A stretch of 64,000 nt of DNA from an uncultured Lachnospiraceae bacterium (GTDB taxonomy: Bacteria > Bacillota > Clostridia > Lachnospirales > Lachnospiraceae). Below, one piece after another: positions 1 to 8,852 of the stretch. A program made the position numbers and the translations under genes. The stretch lies in the NCBI GenBank assembly GCA_902794095.1, contig CADBFZ010000005.1, forward strand, positions 1 through 64,000. The letters run 5' to 3'. Numbering within the stretch: the first letter of the stretch is position 1; every line of letters starts with the position of its first letter. The notes under the pieces were generated by a model, which saw only the letters and a program-made list of their open reading frames with translations, was not told where the DNA came from and did no database searches.

Positions 1-87
1 TTAGAGAGTATGAGGTAGATAGGAATGGTGTGTAAGAGCAGTAATGCTCTCAGCTGACATTTACTAATAGGTCGAAGGCTTATCCTG
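1..87 (+). rRNA. 23S ribosomal RNA, 3' end (partial)
   Basis: The stretch ending in the ACTAATAGGTCGAAGGCTTATCC-like block (about 63-85) matches the universally conserved 3' tail of bacterial 23S rRNA, which includes the TACTAATA-GGTCGA element. The gene enters from the left edge, so only about the last 87 bases are present. The exact mature end cannot be fixed by eye. No 5S rRNA follows in the next 120 bases; a terminator and tRNA genes follow instead. Confidence 0.85.
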
Positions 88-141
88 TTGTTGCCAAGAT
101 GTTGGATGATTTGATTAGTTCGGATTCGGTTTTGAAGAAGC

Positions 142-173
142 AAAAATTCCCTGTTTACAGGGATTTTGTTTTA
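142..173 (+). terminator. Terminator after the 23S rRNA
   Basis: A TCCCTGT / ACAGGGA hairpin with a two-base loop sits inside an A-tract/T-tract (AAAAA before, TTTTGTTTT after). It is a Rho-independent terminator for the rRNA transcript, placed before the tRNA genes. Confidence 0.7.
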
Positions 174-206
174 TAATAAACTAGTTTTGTTGCTGGTTTA
201 CGAAAT

Positions 207-284
207 TATTCCTCGATAGCTCAGTCGGTAGAGCATTGCGGCGGGTTCCCAAGTTTGACGTCGGTGAGGAATGGTTCAAACTTG
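207..284 (+). pseudogene. Broken tRNA-Asn half-copy with an inverted repeat
   Basis: Bases 207-237 repeat 286-316, the 5' half of the intact tRNA-Asn (acceptor strand, D-arm, start of the anticodon stem). After 237 the sequence diverges. No asparagine anticodon or proper T-arm follows. Instead there is a perfect 9-bp inverted repeat (CAAGTTTGA at 250-258, TCAAACTTG at 276-284). A remnant acceptor-like pairing, ATTCCTC with GAGGAAT, remains. It looks like a decayed or recombined tRNA copy, not a functional tRNA. Confidence 0.6.
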
Positions 285-288
285 ATAT

Positions 289-361
289 TCCTCGATAGCT
301 CAGTCGGTAGAGCATTCGGCTGTTAACCGAAGTGTCGTAGGTTCGAGTCCTACTCGGGGAG
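289..361 (+). tRNA. tRNA-Asn (GTT)
   Basis: A complete cloverleaf is visible: acceptor TCCTCGA/TCGGGGA, D-stem GCTC/GAGC, anticodon stem TTCGG/CCGAA with loop CTGTTAA (anticodon GTT), T-stem GTAGG/CCTAC with loop TTCGAGT, and discriminator G. CCA is not encoded. Its 5' half is duplicated upstream at 207-237. Confidence 0.96.
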
Positions 362-375
362 TTTCAAATAAATAT

Positions 376-446
376 GGTGCCATAGCCAAGTGGTAAGGCA
401 TGGGACTGCAACTCCCTGATCGGCGGTTCAAATCCGTCTGGCACCT
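376..446 (+). tRNA. tRNA-Cys (GCA)
   Basis: The cloverleaf has acceptor GGTGCCA/TGGCACC, anticodon stem TGGGA/TCCCT with loop CTGCAAC (anticodon GCA), and T-stem GGCGG/CCGTC with loop TTCAAAT. The discriminator base is T, the U73 identity base of tRNA-Cys. CCA is not encoded. Confidence 0.96.
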
Positions 447-449
447 CTT

Positions 450-479
450 AAATACATCCCGATTGGGATGTATTTTTTT
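450..479 (+). terminator. Terminator of the tRNA cluster
   Basis: Hairpin AATACATCCC/GGGATGTATT with loop GATT, followed directly by a run of T. It closes the tRNA transcription unit. Confidence 0.85.
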
Positions 480-568
480 GCGATGGAAATAGTTAATATG
501 GTATAGTTAATAAGCTTTATTTTCGGAGATTAATATATGAATTATTGTAAGTTTTACAGGAGTATCAG

Positions 569-1705
569 ATGAACGTAGAAGCATTAAGTTGTCAGTGCTG
601 CGGAGCACCTCTTAAATTAGGTAATTCCGTGTGTACATGTGAGTATTGCGGTACTACCAATATCGTAAGCGGAAGTACCGGTAAGTATATTGATCTGCTT
701 AACAGAGCAAATAAGCTCAGGCAGCAGTGTGAGTTCGACAGAGCTTTCAGGGTGTATGATGAGATTCTTGCAGAGAACGGATCGTACGTGGATGTACTCT
801 GGGCACAGACTCTTTGCGAGTATGGAATAGAATATGTTCAGGATCCCACATCCGGGAAGTACATGCCAACGCTTCACAGAATTAAGGATGAAAGTATTTT
901 AAACTCCGAATCATTTATTGAAGCTGTAGGAATGGCAGATGATGCACAAAAGGCTGAATTAAAAAGTGCGGCAATGGAGATTGCAAAGATTCAGGAAGAT
1001 TATCTCAACATTGCTGCAGGTGAAAAGCCTTATGATGTTTTCATTTGCTACAAAGAAACAGATGATGAAACAGGCGAACGTACCCGGGACAGCGATATCG
1101 CATATAACCTTTACGAGCAGCTTGGGCGCTTTGGATTAAAGGTTTTCTTTTCCAGAGTTACTCTCCAGGATAAGCTGGGAGTAAATTATGAGCCTTATAT
1201 ATTCGCTGCATTAAAGAGTGCCACTGTCATGGCAGTTATAGGTACAAAGGCTGATTATTTCAGTGCTGTATGGGTCAGAAACGAATGGGCAAGATTTTAT
1301 AAGCTAAGAGAGTCAAATGATCGTAAGCTTATGTTCTTTGCATGCAATGATATAGAGGATCTTCCTCCTGTGTTTAGACAAAAGCAAGCGCAGCTCCTTT
1401 CGGAGCCTGATGCCGTAGAGAACATGGCTGAGAACATCAGGGATTATGTGCTTAAGATAAAAGGTGAAAATAAAGAGGTTGTTTCAGCAGTATGCCCGAA
1501 TTGCTATAAGGTAATTCCCTTGGATCCTTCTAAAGAAGCTGCCATCTGCCCTCAGTGTAAAAAGCCTTTTATCGTGGCCGGTGCCATGATCATGAACGAT
1601 GCAGAGCTGTTTGTGAGAAACAGGATCAAATGCCCGTTCTGCGGAAGAGAGCAGGAACGCAATAAATATGGATGCATTTACTGCCATAAGGAAATTCCGG
1701 TTTAA
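569..1705 (+). CDS. TIR-domain protein with N- and C-terminal zinc ribbons
   Basis: The 378-residue protein is cytosolic. An N-terminal ribbon has CxCC at 8-11 and CxCxxC at 22-27. A helical linker follows, then a TIR domain at about 153-290 that starts YDVFICYK and carries the SAVWVRNEWARF helix. Its Glu239 aligns with the catalytic glutamate of NAD-cleaving TIR proteins. The C-terminus has two more ribbons (CPNC/CPQC and CPFC/CIYC). The start has an AGGAG site seven bases upstream. It stands alone between the tRNA terminator and its own terminator. Bacterial TIR domains often hydrolyse NAD+ in immunity, but no partner effector or defence gene is adjacent, so the role is open: NADase, scaffold or signalling protein. 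Confidence 0.75.
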   Translation: MNVEALSCQCCGAPLKLGNSVCTCEYCGTTNIVSGSTGKYIDLLNRANKLRQQCEFDRAFRVYDEILAENGSYVDVLWAQTLCEYGIEYVQDPTSGKYMPTLHRIKDESILNSESFIEAVGMADDAQKAELKSAAMEIAKIQEDYLNIAAGEKPYDVFICYKETDDETGERTRDSDIAYNLYEQLGRFGLKVFFSRVTLQDKLGVNYEPYIFAALKSATVMAVIGTKADYFSAVWVRNEWARFYKLRESNDRKLMFFACNDIEDLPPVFRQKQAQLLSEPDAVENMAENIRDYVLKIKGENKEVVSAVCPNCYKVIPLDPSKEAAICPQCKKPFIVAGAMIMNDAELFVRNRIKCPFCGREQERNKYGCIYCHKEIPV

Positions 1706-1713
1706 ATAAATAG

Positions 1714-1744
1714 AAAACCCCTGAGCTACTCAGGGGTTTTGTTT
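1714..1744 (+). terminator. Terminator after the TIR gene
   Basis: Perfect AAAACCCCTGA/TCAGGGGTTTT hairpin with a five-base loop, then GTTTT. It also lies just past the end of the small minus-strand gene, so it can act in both directions. Confidence 0.85.
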
Positions 1745-1746
1745 TA

Positions 1747-1914
1747 TTAAATGAATTGAACCAGGACGAAAACGGCGATTCCCAGTACTGCCAGGATGAT
1801 ACCGGAAATTCTCATTTTCTTGATCTGTGCGGGATCATCACGGAATTCCTTTTTAACACAGTACTGAGGGATGATTGCCATGACGATACCAAGAATTGCA
1901 ATTGCTAAAACCAT
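1747..1914 (-). CDS. Small two-helix membrane protein, 55 aa
   Basis: An intact ORF starts at ATG 1914 behind a strong GGAGG site (GGAGGATTTATTAA then ATG). The product begins MVLAIAILGIVMAIIPQYC and has a hydrophobic helix at about 2-16, a charged turn KKEFRDDPAQIKKMR at 21-35, and a second helix at about 36-54. It is a small integral membrane protein with a basic cytoplasmic-type hairpin. I do not recognise a family. Good codon use and the clear ribosome binding site argue that it is real. Confidence 0.7.
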   Translation of the reverse strand: MVLAIAILGIVMAIIPQYCVKKEFRDDPAQIKKMRISGIILAVLGIAVFVLVQFI

Positions 1915-2102
1915 TTAATAAATCCTCCATTATGCTAGCGATAATTCGCTGATTTTTTCCCTTGGATATTTTATCATGACATTATAGAAATTCCTATAAA
2001 AATCTTAAAAGTAGCTGGATATTCCTTGCTATGTCGAATTGTATGATATTATTGCCAAAATGATACAAAATTGCCAAAAACTTGACGAATACTCGTCTTT
2101 TA

Positions 2103-2132
2103 TTGTGAAAGATTACTCATTTGTGATAAAAT
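2103..2132 (+). promoter_or_regulatory. Candidate promoter for glgC-glgD (first copy)
   Basis: TTGTGA (2103-2108), an 18-base spacer and TAAAAT (2127-2132) lie 44 bases ahead of the glgC start. Upstream, the decamer ATTGCCAAAA occurs twice (2051-2060 and 2070-2079), a possible regulator site. A closer-to-consensus TTGACG at 2082 has no -10 at a workable distance. Confidence 0.35.
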
Positions 2133-2175
2133 ATTTACGTCTTTTAGGGACAAAATCTTTTAAAGGAGATACACA

Positions 2176-3384
2176 ATGGCTAAGGAAATGGTAGCTATGA
2201 TCCTCGCCGGCGGGCAGGGATCAAGACTTTATGCGCTGACTGATAAGCTGGCTAAACCGGCTGTTCCTTTCGGCGGAAAGTATCGAATCATTGATTTCCC
2301 GCTTTCTAACTGTGTAAATTCCGGCATTGATACCGTCGGTATTCTCACACAGTACCAGCCCCTCGTTCTTAATGAATATATCGGACACGGACAGCCCTGG
2401 GATCTGGACAGACTCCATGGTGGTGTTCATGTTCTTCCTCCATATCAGAAGGCACAGGGTTCCGACTGGTACAAGGGAACCGCAAATGCTATCTATCAGA
2501 ATCTTTCTTTCCTTCGCAGATATGATCCCGAGTATGTAATTATTCTTTCCGGTGACCAGATCTGTAAGCAGGATTACAATGACTTCCTTGAGTTCCACAA
2601 AGCAAAGGGAGCTGATTTCTCCGTAGCCGTTATGGAAGTGCCCTGGGATGAAGCAAGTCGCTTCGGCCTTATGGTTACAGACTCCGACGGACGTATAAGC
2701 GAATTCCAGGAAAAACCCAAGGAGCCCAAGAGTAATCTGGCTTCCATGGGTATCTATATTTTTAACTTTGATGTTCTTGAGAAATATCTTGAAGCTGATG
2801 AAGCAAATCCCGAATCATCCAATGACTTCGGAAATGACATTCTTCCTGCGCTTCTTCGCGACGGCAAGAAGATGTTTGCATATCGCTTCAACGGATATTG
2901 GAAGGATGTAGGAACCATCTCTTCTCTTTGGGAAGCTAACATGGAGGTTCTTAATCCCGAGAGCAGCGGTATCAATCTCTTCGATGATGACTGGAAGATT
3001 TATTCAAGATCTTCAGGTAAAGCAGCTCAGTATATCGCAGAGGGTGCCGTTGTAGATAATGCAATGATCACAAACGGCTGCCGTATCTTCGGTAACGTTA
3101 AGCATTCGATCCTGTTTGCAGGCGTTGAAGTAGAAGAAGGTGCGGTTGTTGAAGATGCCGTTGTTATGGGCAACGTTAAGATCGGTGCGGGTGCTAAGGT
3201 ATATCACTGCATAGTCGGTGAGGATGCCGTGATCGGTGAAGGCGCCGTAATTGGTGAACATCCCGAACCCGGTAACGAGAAGAATGTTGCAACGGTAGGC
3301 CCCGGCGTCAAGATCGGAAAGAACGCATGTGTAGGCGGAACCGCCATGGTTAAGGAAGATGTCGAGGAGGGCGGAAAATGCTGA
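2176..3384 (+). CDS. glgC: Glucose-1-phosphate adenylyltransferase, catalytic subunit (copy 1)
   Basis: Makes ADP-glucose from glucose-1-phosphate and ATP for glycogen synthesis. The nucleotidyltransferase domain (about 5-260) opens with [12 protein letters not shown] and includes [29 protein letters not shown] and SGDQ. The left-handed beta-helix domain (about 290-400) has hexapeptide repeats ([14 protein letters not shown]). At 402 residues it has the normal family length. The metal-site motif reads GDQICKQDY, where the second copy and most relatives have GDHIYKMDY; the aspartate is kept. RBS AAAGGAG precedes ATG. It overlaps glgD by seven bases, as expected for a co-translated hetero-oligomer. 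Confidence 0.93.
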   Translation: MAKEMVAMILAGGQGSRLYALTDKLAKPAVPFGGKYRIIDFPLSNCVNSGIDTVGILTQYQPLVLNEYIGHGQPWDLDRLHGGVHVLPPYQKAQGSDWYKGTANAIYQNLSFLRRYDPEYVIILSGDQICKQDYNDFLEFHKAKGADFSVAVMEVPWDEASRFGLMVTDSDGRISEFQEKPKEPKSNLASMGIYIFNFDVLEKYLEADEANPESSNDFGNDILPALLRDGKKMFAYRFNGYWKDVGTISSLWEANMEVLNPESSGINLFDDDWKIYSRSSGKAAQYIAEGAVVDNAMITNGCRIFGNVKHSILFAGVEVEEGAVVEDAVVMGNVKIGAGAKVYHCIVGEDAVIGEGAVIGEHPEPGNEKNVATVGPGVKIGKNACVGGTAMVKEDVEEGGKC

Positions 3385-4526
3385 AGAATAAACATGATGC
3401 ACTGGCAATAATTTTTGCCAACAGCTACGATAACGAGGTTCCCTCTCTTGTAAACGAACGTCTGATGGCATCCATCCCATTTGCGGGAAGATACAGACTC
3501 ATCGACTTTACACTTTCATCAATGGTTGAATGCGGTATCGACAACGTATCAATCATTGTAAAAAAGAACTACAGATCTCTCATGAGACATCTGGGAAGCG
3601 GAAGACCCTGGGACCTTGTAAGGAAAAACGGCGGACTTAACATCGTTCCTCCTTATGCGGAAAAGGGTATCAAGGTTTACAACGGACGTGTTGAGGCTGT
3701 TGCAAGTATCGTTGAATTCCTGAAGGTCAGCAAAGAGCAGTACGTTTTCATGTGCGACTCGAATCTTGCTTATCATTTTGATTTTGCGGATATGATCCGT
3801 GCTCATCAGGAGAGCGGTGCGGATGTAACCATCGCATATAAGAACGAGCCCATCCCTTACGGATTCATGAATCTGCAGACCACTCAGACAACGGATCTGT
3901 ATTACACATTCGATCTTGATGGCAATAAGATCACTCAGATCAATACGAATTCCAAAGAGTACGGACCTCAGAATCTTTCGATGAACCTCTATCTTATTGA
4001 AAGAGAAAAGCTCATCGCTCAGATTGAAAGAGCGTATGCTCAGGGACATGTATTCTACGAGAGAGATGTTCTTGCACCCATGCTGGGAACAGATAAGATC
4101 TGCGGTTATGAGTTCAAGGGATACTCCGCAAGAATCACCGACATGGTAAGTTACTTCGATGAGAACATGAAGCTTCTCAACCCTGAGAACTTGAATGCTC
4201 TCTTTGACGGCTTCAGTGTTTACACAACCGTAAGAGACGATAACCCTGCAAGATACTGCTCGGGATCTAAGGTATCCAATTCACTTATTGCGGACGGCTG
4301 CGTTATCGAAGGTGAAGTTGATAACTGCGTACTCTTCAGAGGCGTTCATGTCGGAAAGGGAACGCGTATCAAGAACAGCATCGTAATGCAGGATACGGAT
4401 ATCGCAGGAAATTGCGACATCGAGTATTGTATAATGGACAAGGAAGTAACACTGGCTACGGGCAAGTCCATTAAGGGAGATAAGACATTCCCTGTATTCG
4501 TACCTGCGTACAAGAAGATCCTTTGA
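3378..4526 (+). CDS. glgD: GlgD, regulatory-type subunit of ADP-glucose pyrophosphorylase (copy 1)
   Basis: The 382-residue paralogue of GlgC has the same two-domain plan but has lost the nucleotide-binding GGxGxRL loop: the N-terminus reads [18 protein letters not shown]. Later blocks such as [17 protein letters not shown] are retained, and a beta-helix closes the protein. GlgD proteins of Firmicutes are non-catalytic partners that stimulate GlgC. The start has its own GAGGAGG site inside the end of glgC. The pair is closed by a terminator. Confidence 0.92.
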   Translation: MLKNKHDALAIIFANSYDNEVPSLVNERLMASIPFAGRYRLIDFTLSSMVECGIDNVSIIVKKNYRSLMRHLGSGRPWDLVRKNGGLNIVPPYAEKGIKVYNGRVEAVASIVEFLKVSKEQYVFMCDSNLAYHFDFADMIRAHQESGADVTIAYKNEPIPYGFMNLQTTQTTDLYYTFDLDGNKITQINTNSKEYGPQNLSMNLYLIEREKLIAQIERAYAQGHVFYERDVLAPMLGTDKICGYEFKGYSARITDMVSYFDENMKLLNPENLNALFDGFSVYTTVRDDNPARYCSGSKVSNSLIADGCVIEGEVDNCVLFRGVHVGKGTRIKNSIVMQDTDIAGNCDIEYCIMDKEVTLATGKSIKGDKTFPVFVPAYKKIL

Positions 4527-4544
4527 TAAGTAAATAAGATTTAC

Positions 4545-4576
4545 ACGGGTCTTCCTCCCGGGAAGGCCCGTTTTTT
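4545..4576 (+). terminator. Terminator of glgC-glgD
   Basis: ACGGGTCTTCC/GGGAAGGCCCGT hairpin with a short loop, then TTTTTT. Confidence 0.85.
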
Positions 4577-4600
4577 AGACAAGGTGTGAAGGAGGTAAAC

Positions 4601-5344
4601 ATGGCTGAGAGAGACTGCACCAAAGAGATAGCTGAATTAAATGAGATAGTTGCAAAATATGACAACATTGTCTTTTTTGGCGGAGCCGGTGTTTCTACGG
4701 AAAGCGGCATTCCCGATTTCAGAAGCGTTGACGGTCTGTATAATCAGAAATATGATTATCCTCCCGAGACCATTCTGTCGCACACATTCTATGTAAGACA
4801 CACTGCGGAGTTTTATAAATTCTATAGAGATAAGCTGATAGTAAAAGGAGTACAGCCCAATGCCGCACACCTTAAACTTGCTGAGCTTGAAAAGGCAGGA
4901 AAGGTCAGAGCGGTTATCACACAGAACATCGACGGACTTCATCAGGCTGCAGGTTCCAAGACGGTTCTTGAACTTCACGGATCGACTCTCAGGAATTATT
5001 GCATTAAGTGCGGTGAGTTCTATGATATAGACTACATTGCGGATTCACCCGATGATGTACCTAAGTGTTCCAAGTGCGGAGGAGATATCAAACCCGATGT
5101 GGTACTCTATGAAGAAGGTCTTAATATGGACACTCTTCAATCTGCGGTTCACTACATTTCCAATGCGCAGGTTCTGATAATCGGCGGAACATCTCTTGCG
5201 GTTTATCCTGCAGCGGGACTTATAGATTATTTCAAGGGTGACAAACTGGTTGTCATCAACATGGCACCCACTGCCAGAGATTCGGGAGCGGATCTTGTAA
5301 TACCCGCACCCATCGGAAAAGTATTCTCACAGATCAAAGTATGA
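4601..5344 (+). CDS. cobB: Sirtuin-family NAD-dependent protein deacylase
   Basis: Removes acyl groups from lysine using NAD+, giving nicotinamide and O-acyl-ADP-ribose. It shows GAGVSTESGIPDFRS (28-42), TQNIDGLH (107-114), catalytic His126 in LHGS, and a zinc ribbon with Cys134, Cys137, Cys156 and Cys159. At 247 residues it has normal length. The longest frame opens at GTG 4586, but the AAGGAGG at 4589-4595 lies within that extension and points to ATG 4601, which I use. It sits between terminated glgCD and an SGNH esterase. Acetyl-CoA synthetase control is a known role for relatives, but no such target is nearby. Confidence 0.93.
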   Translation: MAERDCTKEIAELNEIVAKYDNIVFFGGAGVSTESGIPDFRSVDGLYNQKYDYPPETILSHTFYVRHTAEFYKFYRDKLIVKGVQPNAAHLKLAELEKAGKVRAVITQNIDGLHQAAGSKTVLELHGSTLRNYCIKCGEFYDIDYIADSPDDVPKCSKCGGDIKPDVVLYEEGLNMDTLQSAVHYISNAQVLIIGGTSLAVYPAAGLIDYFKGDKLVVINMAPTARDSGADLVIPAPIGKVFSQIKV

Positions 5345-5374
5345 TCTGAATAAATGTTTTGGAGGAAGTATTAA

Positions 5375-7093
5375 ATGTCTGAATCACGCGGACCTGTGGC
5401 ACCTAAGGACCCCACAGCCAAAAGACCGTTTTATTATGTCATGAGGGATAAGGATATCTGTGCATCACCCATGCCTGACGGCAAAGGAATACAGCATATC
5501 TTTGAAAGTGACGGAAGACTGAAAGCAAGTGCAAAGCTTGTGGGAAGCGTAGAAGATGAGGAGATGCTTAAAGAACTTGATACCGTAGCCGGATTCCGCA
5601 AGCAGATTCACAGCATCGGTGTATCGGTTCAAAAGTCCGGAGAGCCCGTTAAAGTAAAGTTCTGTTTTCAGATGTACGGACATAAGGATCCTTACAATTC
5701 GGGAACCACTCTTACAATGGATCTTGATTCCGACGGAATGGAACTTGTCATGGATCTGTCACAGTATGAATGGTCCGATGATGACAATGTTCCCGGACAG
5801 ATCAGATTCGAATTCCCCGAAGGCGGAATCACTGCTAAGGCTTCCGTATGCTTCTACTTAAATGACGGATATACCGCACCTGAGCAGAAGGACGATAAGG
5901 AAGTCAATACCTCAAGCGAAGATTATAAGAAGATGATCGGAAAGTCTTTGATGCAGCTGGGTAACGTACACCGCATCAAGAAGGCTCTTGCGAAAGCGCG
6001 CAGCGGTGAAAGAACGGAAGTTGCATTTATCGGAGGTTCCATCACACAGGGCGCGGGTGCGATTCCTATTAATGTTAATTGCTATGCATATAATGCGTTC
6101 AAAGGTTTCTGCGATCTTGCAGGTAAGGGATACGAAGACAATATCGGATATACAAAGGCCGGTGTGGGAGGAACTCCTTCCGAGGTTGGTATTCTTCGCT
6201 ATGCTCACGACGTGCTTGATGACGGTAAGAAGAGCCCCGATGTTGTAATCGTAGAGTTTGCGGTTAACGATGAAGGTGATGAGACCAAGGGTGAATTCTT
6301 TGATTCACTTGTAAGAAAGATTTACAACTCACCTCAGAAGCCTGCGGTTATCATACTGTATTCCGTATTCGTAGACGGATACAATCTTCAGGACAGACTT
6401 AAGTGCGTCGGTGAAGCTTACAACATTCCCATGGTAAGCATCAAGGATGCGGTTTACGATCAGTTCTATTTAAGTTCCGATGAAGGCGGAGTCGTAAGTA
6501 AGAACAGATACTTCTATGACATGTATCATCCTACAAACGTAGGACATCGCATCATGGCGGACGGACTCATCAATCTGTTTAAGGTAGCGGATGAGACTGA
6601 AGATCCGGGGGATGCAGACATATCCGGAATCACACCTCCCAAGGGCGGAGAGTTTGAGAATGTTTATCTCGTAAACAGATTCAATATTGATTCATGCCCT
6701 GCGGTTATCAGTTATGACTGCGGTAAGTTCGACGGACACAGCAAAGAGCTTCAGTTCGTAGAAAGAGATCTGGATCTTAAAGCTACTCCCGAGTTCGAAG
6801 GTGACTGGTTCTATCCCGGAGTGGAAAGCGGCGAAGCAGTATTTAAAGCGCGCATCAAGTCTTCGGTTATCTTAGTGGGTTATATGGATTCCGCAGATCC
6901 CGGTGTAGGAATTGCCGAGGTATACGTAGACGGTGAGAAAGCAATCACCATCGATCCTCACATAATCGGATGGCAGCATTGCAACGTGCTCATCGCATAC
7001 AGAGGCGGACCGGTTAAAGAAAGAGATGTAGAGATCAGGGTAACCGATCCGAGCAAGAGATTTACTTTCTTAGGATTTGGAATAGTTGAGTAA
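5375..7093 (+). CDS. SGNH/GDSL-family esterase with flanking beta domains
   Basis: The 572-residue protein has no signal peptide. The hydrolase core starts near residue 216 with FIGGSIT (nucleophile Ser222) and continues with VEFAVND (block III Asn298) and a D-x-x-HPTNVGH block with the catalytic Asp/His pair. About 190 residues of beta-rich sequence precede it and about 150 follow. Such enzymes usually de-acylate carbohydrates. RBS GGAGG precedes ATG 5375. It lies 30 bases after the sirtuin gene, so the two are probably co-transcribed. Without a signal sequence, a cytoplasmic oligosaccharide substrate is the most likely guess. Confidence 0.8.
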   Translation: MSESRGPVAPKDPTAKRPFYYVMRDKDICASPMPDGKGIQHIFESDGRLKASAKLVGSVEDEEMLKELDTVAGFRKQIHSIGVSVQKSGEPVKVKFCFQMYGHKDPYNSGTTLTMDLDSDGMELVMDLSQYEWSDDDNVPGQIRFEFPEGGITAKASVCFYLNDGYTAPEQKDDKEVNTSSEDYKKMIGKSLMQLGNVHRIKKALAKARSGERTEVAFIGGSITQGAGAIPINVNCYAYNAFKGFCDLAGKGYEDNIGYTKAGVGGTPSEVGILRYAHDVLDDGKKSPDVVIVEFAVNDEGDETKGEFFDSLVRKIYNSPQKPAVIILYSVFVDGYNLQDRLKCVGEAYNIPMVSIKDAVYDQFYLSSDEGGVVSKNRYFYDMYHPTNVGHRIMADGLINLFKVADETEDPGDADISGITPPKGGEFENVYLVNRFNIDSCPAVISYDCGKFDGHSKELQFVERDLDLKATPEFEGDWFYPGVESGEAVFKARIKSSVILVGYMDSADPGVGIAEVYVDGEKAITIDPHIIGWQHCNVLIAYRGGPVKERDVEIRVTDPSKRFTFLGFGIVE

Positions 7094-7097
7094 AATA

Positions 7098-7130
7098 AAA
7101 AGGGGACGGTTCCGTCCCCTTTTCGTTTTG
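7098..7130. terminator. Bidirectional terminator between convergent genes
   Basis: Perfect AAAAGGGGACGG/CCGTCCCCTTTT hairpin with a two-base loop. It has T-rich flanks on both strands, serving the SGNH esterase gene and the convergent DUF4173 gene. Confidence 0.85.
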
Positions 7131-7135
7131 TTTTA

Positions 7136-8605
7136 TCAGAGATTCTTATCCAGGAGTTTGATGCCTGCGTCTTCAGAGAAGTTAAATTCACGAGCCTTTT
7201 CAAGGATGCTCTTATCTTTGTAATCACCTACAGTGTCATAGAGGTGGCGGGTGTAGGTTTCCCATGCATCTTCGTCACCTTTTTCGAGGACGATGCTTAC
7301 TGCGTCGGGGTAATCCTCGTAGTAGATATCATTGGGAGGAGTTGCAAGGCCGAGGTCATAGGATACGATCCACTTGTCAGGGAAGGAGAATGCAAGGACA
7401 AGGTACCATACGGTTACGAATACGGTGATGATTCTGAAGTAGTGTATTCCGTCCTTGAAGATTCCTGCGATAAGGAGAGTGGTCCAAACGGTAAGTACAA
7501 CAAGGAGCCAGAGAACATATACTCTTAAATGTGAGAGACCGTATACTCCGACGTAGAGATACATTCTGAGTGCGGATGATGCGATCATTACATAAGTGCA
7601 AAGGCTTATTACAACAAGGAGAACCTGAAGGATCTTATTGTTTGCAAAGTGCTTCTTACAAAATGAAACAAGTGCAAGATTCAAAATGGTAACTGCAAGG
7701 AGCTGATAGAAACCTTCGTGAGCGTACTCTGCGTAGGTGTATCCTCCGGGAAGATCCATGCGGCCTACAAGGTATGCAAACTGGATTCCGCTGAAGAGGA
7801 TGTATACGAGTGCGATAAGGCTGTTAAAGGTAATTGCAACAACAGCATCGAACTTGGTTCCTTCTTTTTTCTGATAGAAATTCTCTGCGGGAAGGCAAGC
7901 GGTCCAGGTATAGAAAGCAAGGAAGGAGAGGAAGAACTTAAAGGGTACACCGAACCAGTCTTCATCAAACTTGGGGAGCTTGATGCTGTCAAGGATGTCT
8001 CCGACAATATCTCCGAAGACCATATCTGCAGATGCAAGAAGTGCGATGATGATCCAGAGGAGAGGAACCGCGATGAGAAGACCGATCATAACGCTCTTAA
8101 AAGTCTTCTTGCCTGCGGATTCTTCGGGAGCCGCATCTCCTATTCCTACGGCTGCCATGGCCCTAGCCCGCTTAGCTGCTGCGGCATCGATGAAAGGCTT
8201 GGTGAGGTTTGCGAGAGGAACGATGAAGAACTCACCGAGCTTGATAAGCATTGCAGTGATCTCTTTGTCTTCCTGATTGCTGTACAGCTTAAGAAGCAGA
8301 CATGAGAAGAGGAGAAGGATTCCGATTCCGTTTCCTATTAGAACTCCGCTCGACATGGTAAGACATTTGTTGACAGACAGGAGTACAAGTGCGATGCAGT
8401 AGAAGAGCTTTATGTCAAACTTGCCTTCAATGCTTTTAATAAGGCTCTTGCCCATGCTCTTGGCATCCCATGCAAGGATTGCAAGTGTTGAGATCATAAA
8501 GATGGGATATGCGATGGAAGCACGGTTTCTATATAAGGTTATTATTGCAACGGCTGCCCATATAAGGGCTTTTTTAAATGATCGTTTATATCTGAAAAGT
8601 TCCAT
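7136..8605 (-). CDS. DUF4173/DUF4153-type polytopic membrane protein
   Basis: The 489-residue membrane protein has about twelve hydrophobic segments. The core has the pattern YAEYAHEGFYQLL followed by LRMYLYVGVYGLSHLR, as I recall for the DUF4173 family. The C-terminal 90 residues are soluble and charged. Function is unknown. The longest frame starts at 8680 but overlaps the upstream HTH gene. ATG 8605 has an AGGAG site nine bases upstream and is preferred. It is the last gene of the DUF2975-HTH-DUF4173 operon, an association seen in other Firmicutes. Confidence 0.75.
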   Translation of the reverse strand: MELFRYKRSFKKALIWAAVAIITLYRNRASIAYPIFMISTLAILAWDAKSMGKSLIKSIEGKFDIKLFYCIALVLLSVNKCLTMSSGVLIGNGIGILLLFSCLLLKLYSNQEDKEITAMLIKLGEFFIVPLANLTKPFIDAAAAKRARAMAAVGIGDAAPEESAGKKTFKSVMIGLLIAVPLLWIIIALLASADMVFGDIVGDILDSIKLPKFDEDWFGVPFKFFLSFLAFYTWTACLPAENFYQKKEGTKFDAVVAITFNSLIALVYILFSGIQFAYLVGRMDLPGGYTYAEYAHEGFYQLLAVTILNLALVSFCKKHFANNKILQVLLVVISLCTYVMIASSALRMYLYVGVYGLSHLRVYVLWLLVVLTVWTTLLIAGIFKDGIHYFRIITVFVTVWYLVLAFSFPDKWIVSYDLGLATPPNDIYYEDYPDAVSIVLEKGDEDAWETYTRHLYDTVGDYKDKSILEKAREFNFSEDAGIKLLDKNL

Positions 8606-8622
8606 AATAATTCTCCTAAGTC

Positions 8623-8841
8623 TTATTTTCCCTTTTGATATTCGAGAAGGTCTCCCGGCTGACAGTCCAGAGCCTTGCACAGTTTACAGAGTGTGTCTAC
8701 TTTGATGGCTTTAGCCTTTCCCGTTTTCAGGATCGACATGTTGGCGAGCGTAATTCCTACTTTATCCGCAAGTTCGCTTACGCTCATTTTCCTCCGGGCG
8801 AGCATTACGTCTATGTTGAATATGATCTTGTCTTCGTCCAT
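8623..8841 (-). CDS. YozG-like Cro/C1-type HTH regulator
   Basis: The 72-residue protein is a single helix-turn-helix domain: DVMLARRKMSVSELADKVG, then ITLANMSILKTGKAKAI as recognition region, ending DLLEY. Small regulators of this type commonly sit next to DUF2975 membrane proteins. RBS AGGAGG lies upstream of ATG 8841. It is 11 bases from the DUF2975 stop and 17 before the DUF4173 start, so it is operonic. It probably controls its own operon through sites in 9386-9471. Confidence 0.88.
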   Translation of the reverse strand: MDEDKIIFNIDVMLARRKMSVSELADKVGITLANMSILKTGKAKAIKVDTLCKLCKALDCQPGDLLEYQKGK

Positions 8842-8852
8842 AGCATGCCCTC

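Noticed and set aside
210-272. A second functional tRNA
   Set aside because: Only the 5' half is tRNA-like. The anticodon loop lacks U33 and no T-arm can be drawn.
7718-8305. A 195-codon plus-strand ORF antisense to the DUF4173 gene
   Set aside because: It lacks a ribosome site, domains and normal codon use. The opposite strand has a clear membrane protein.
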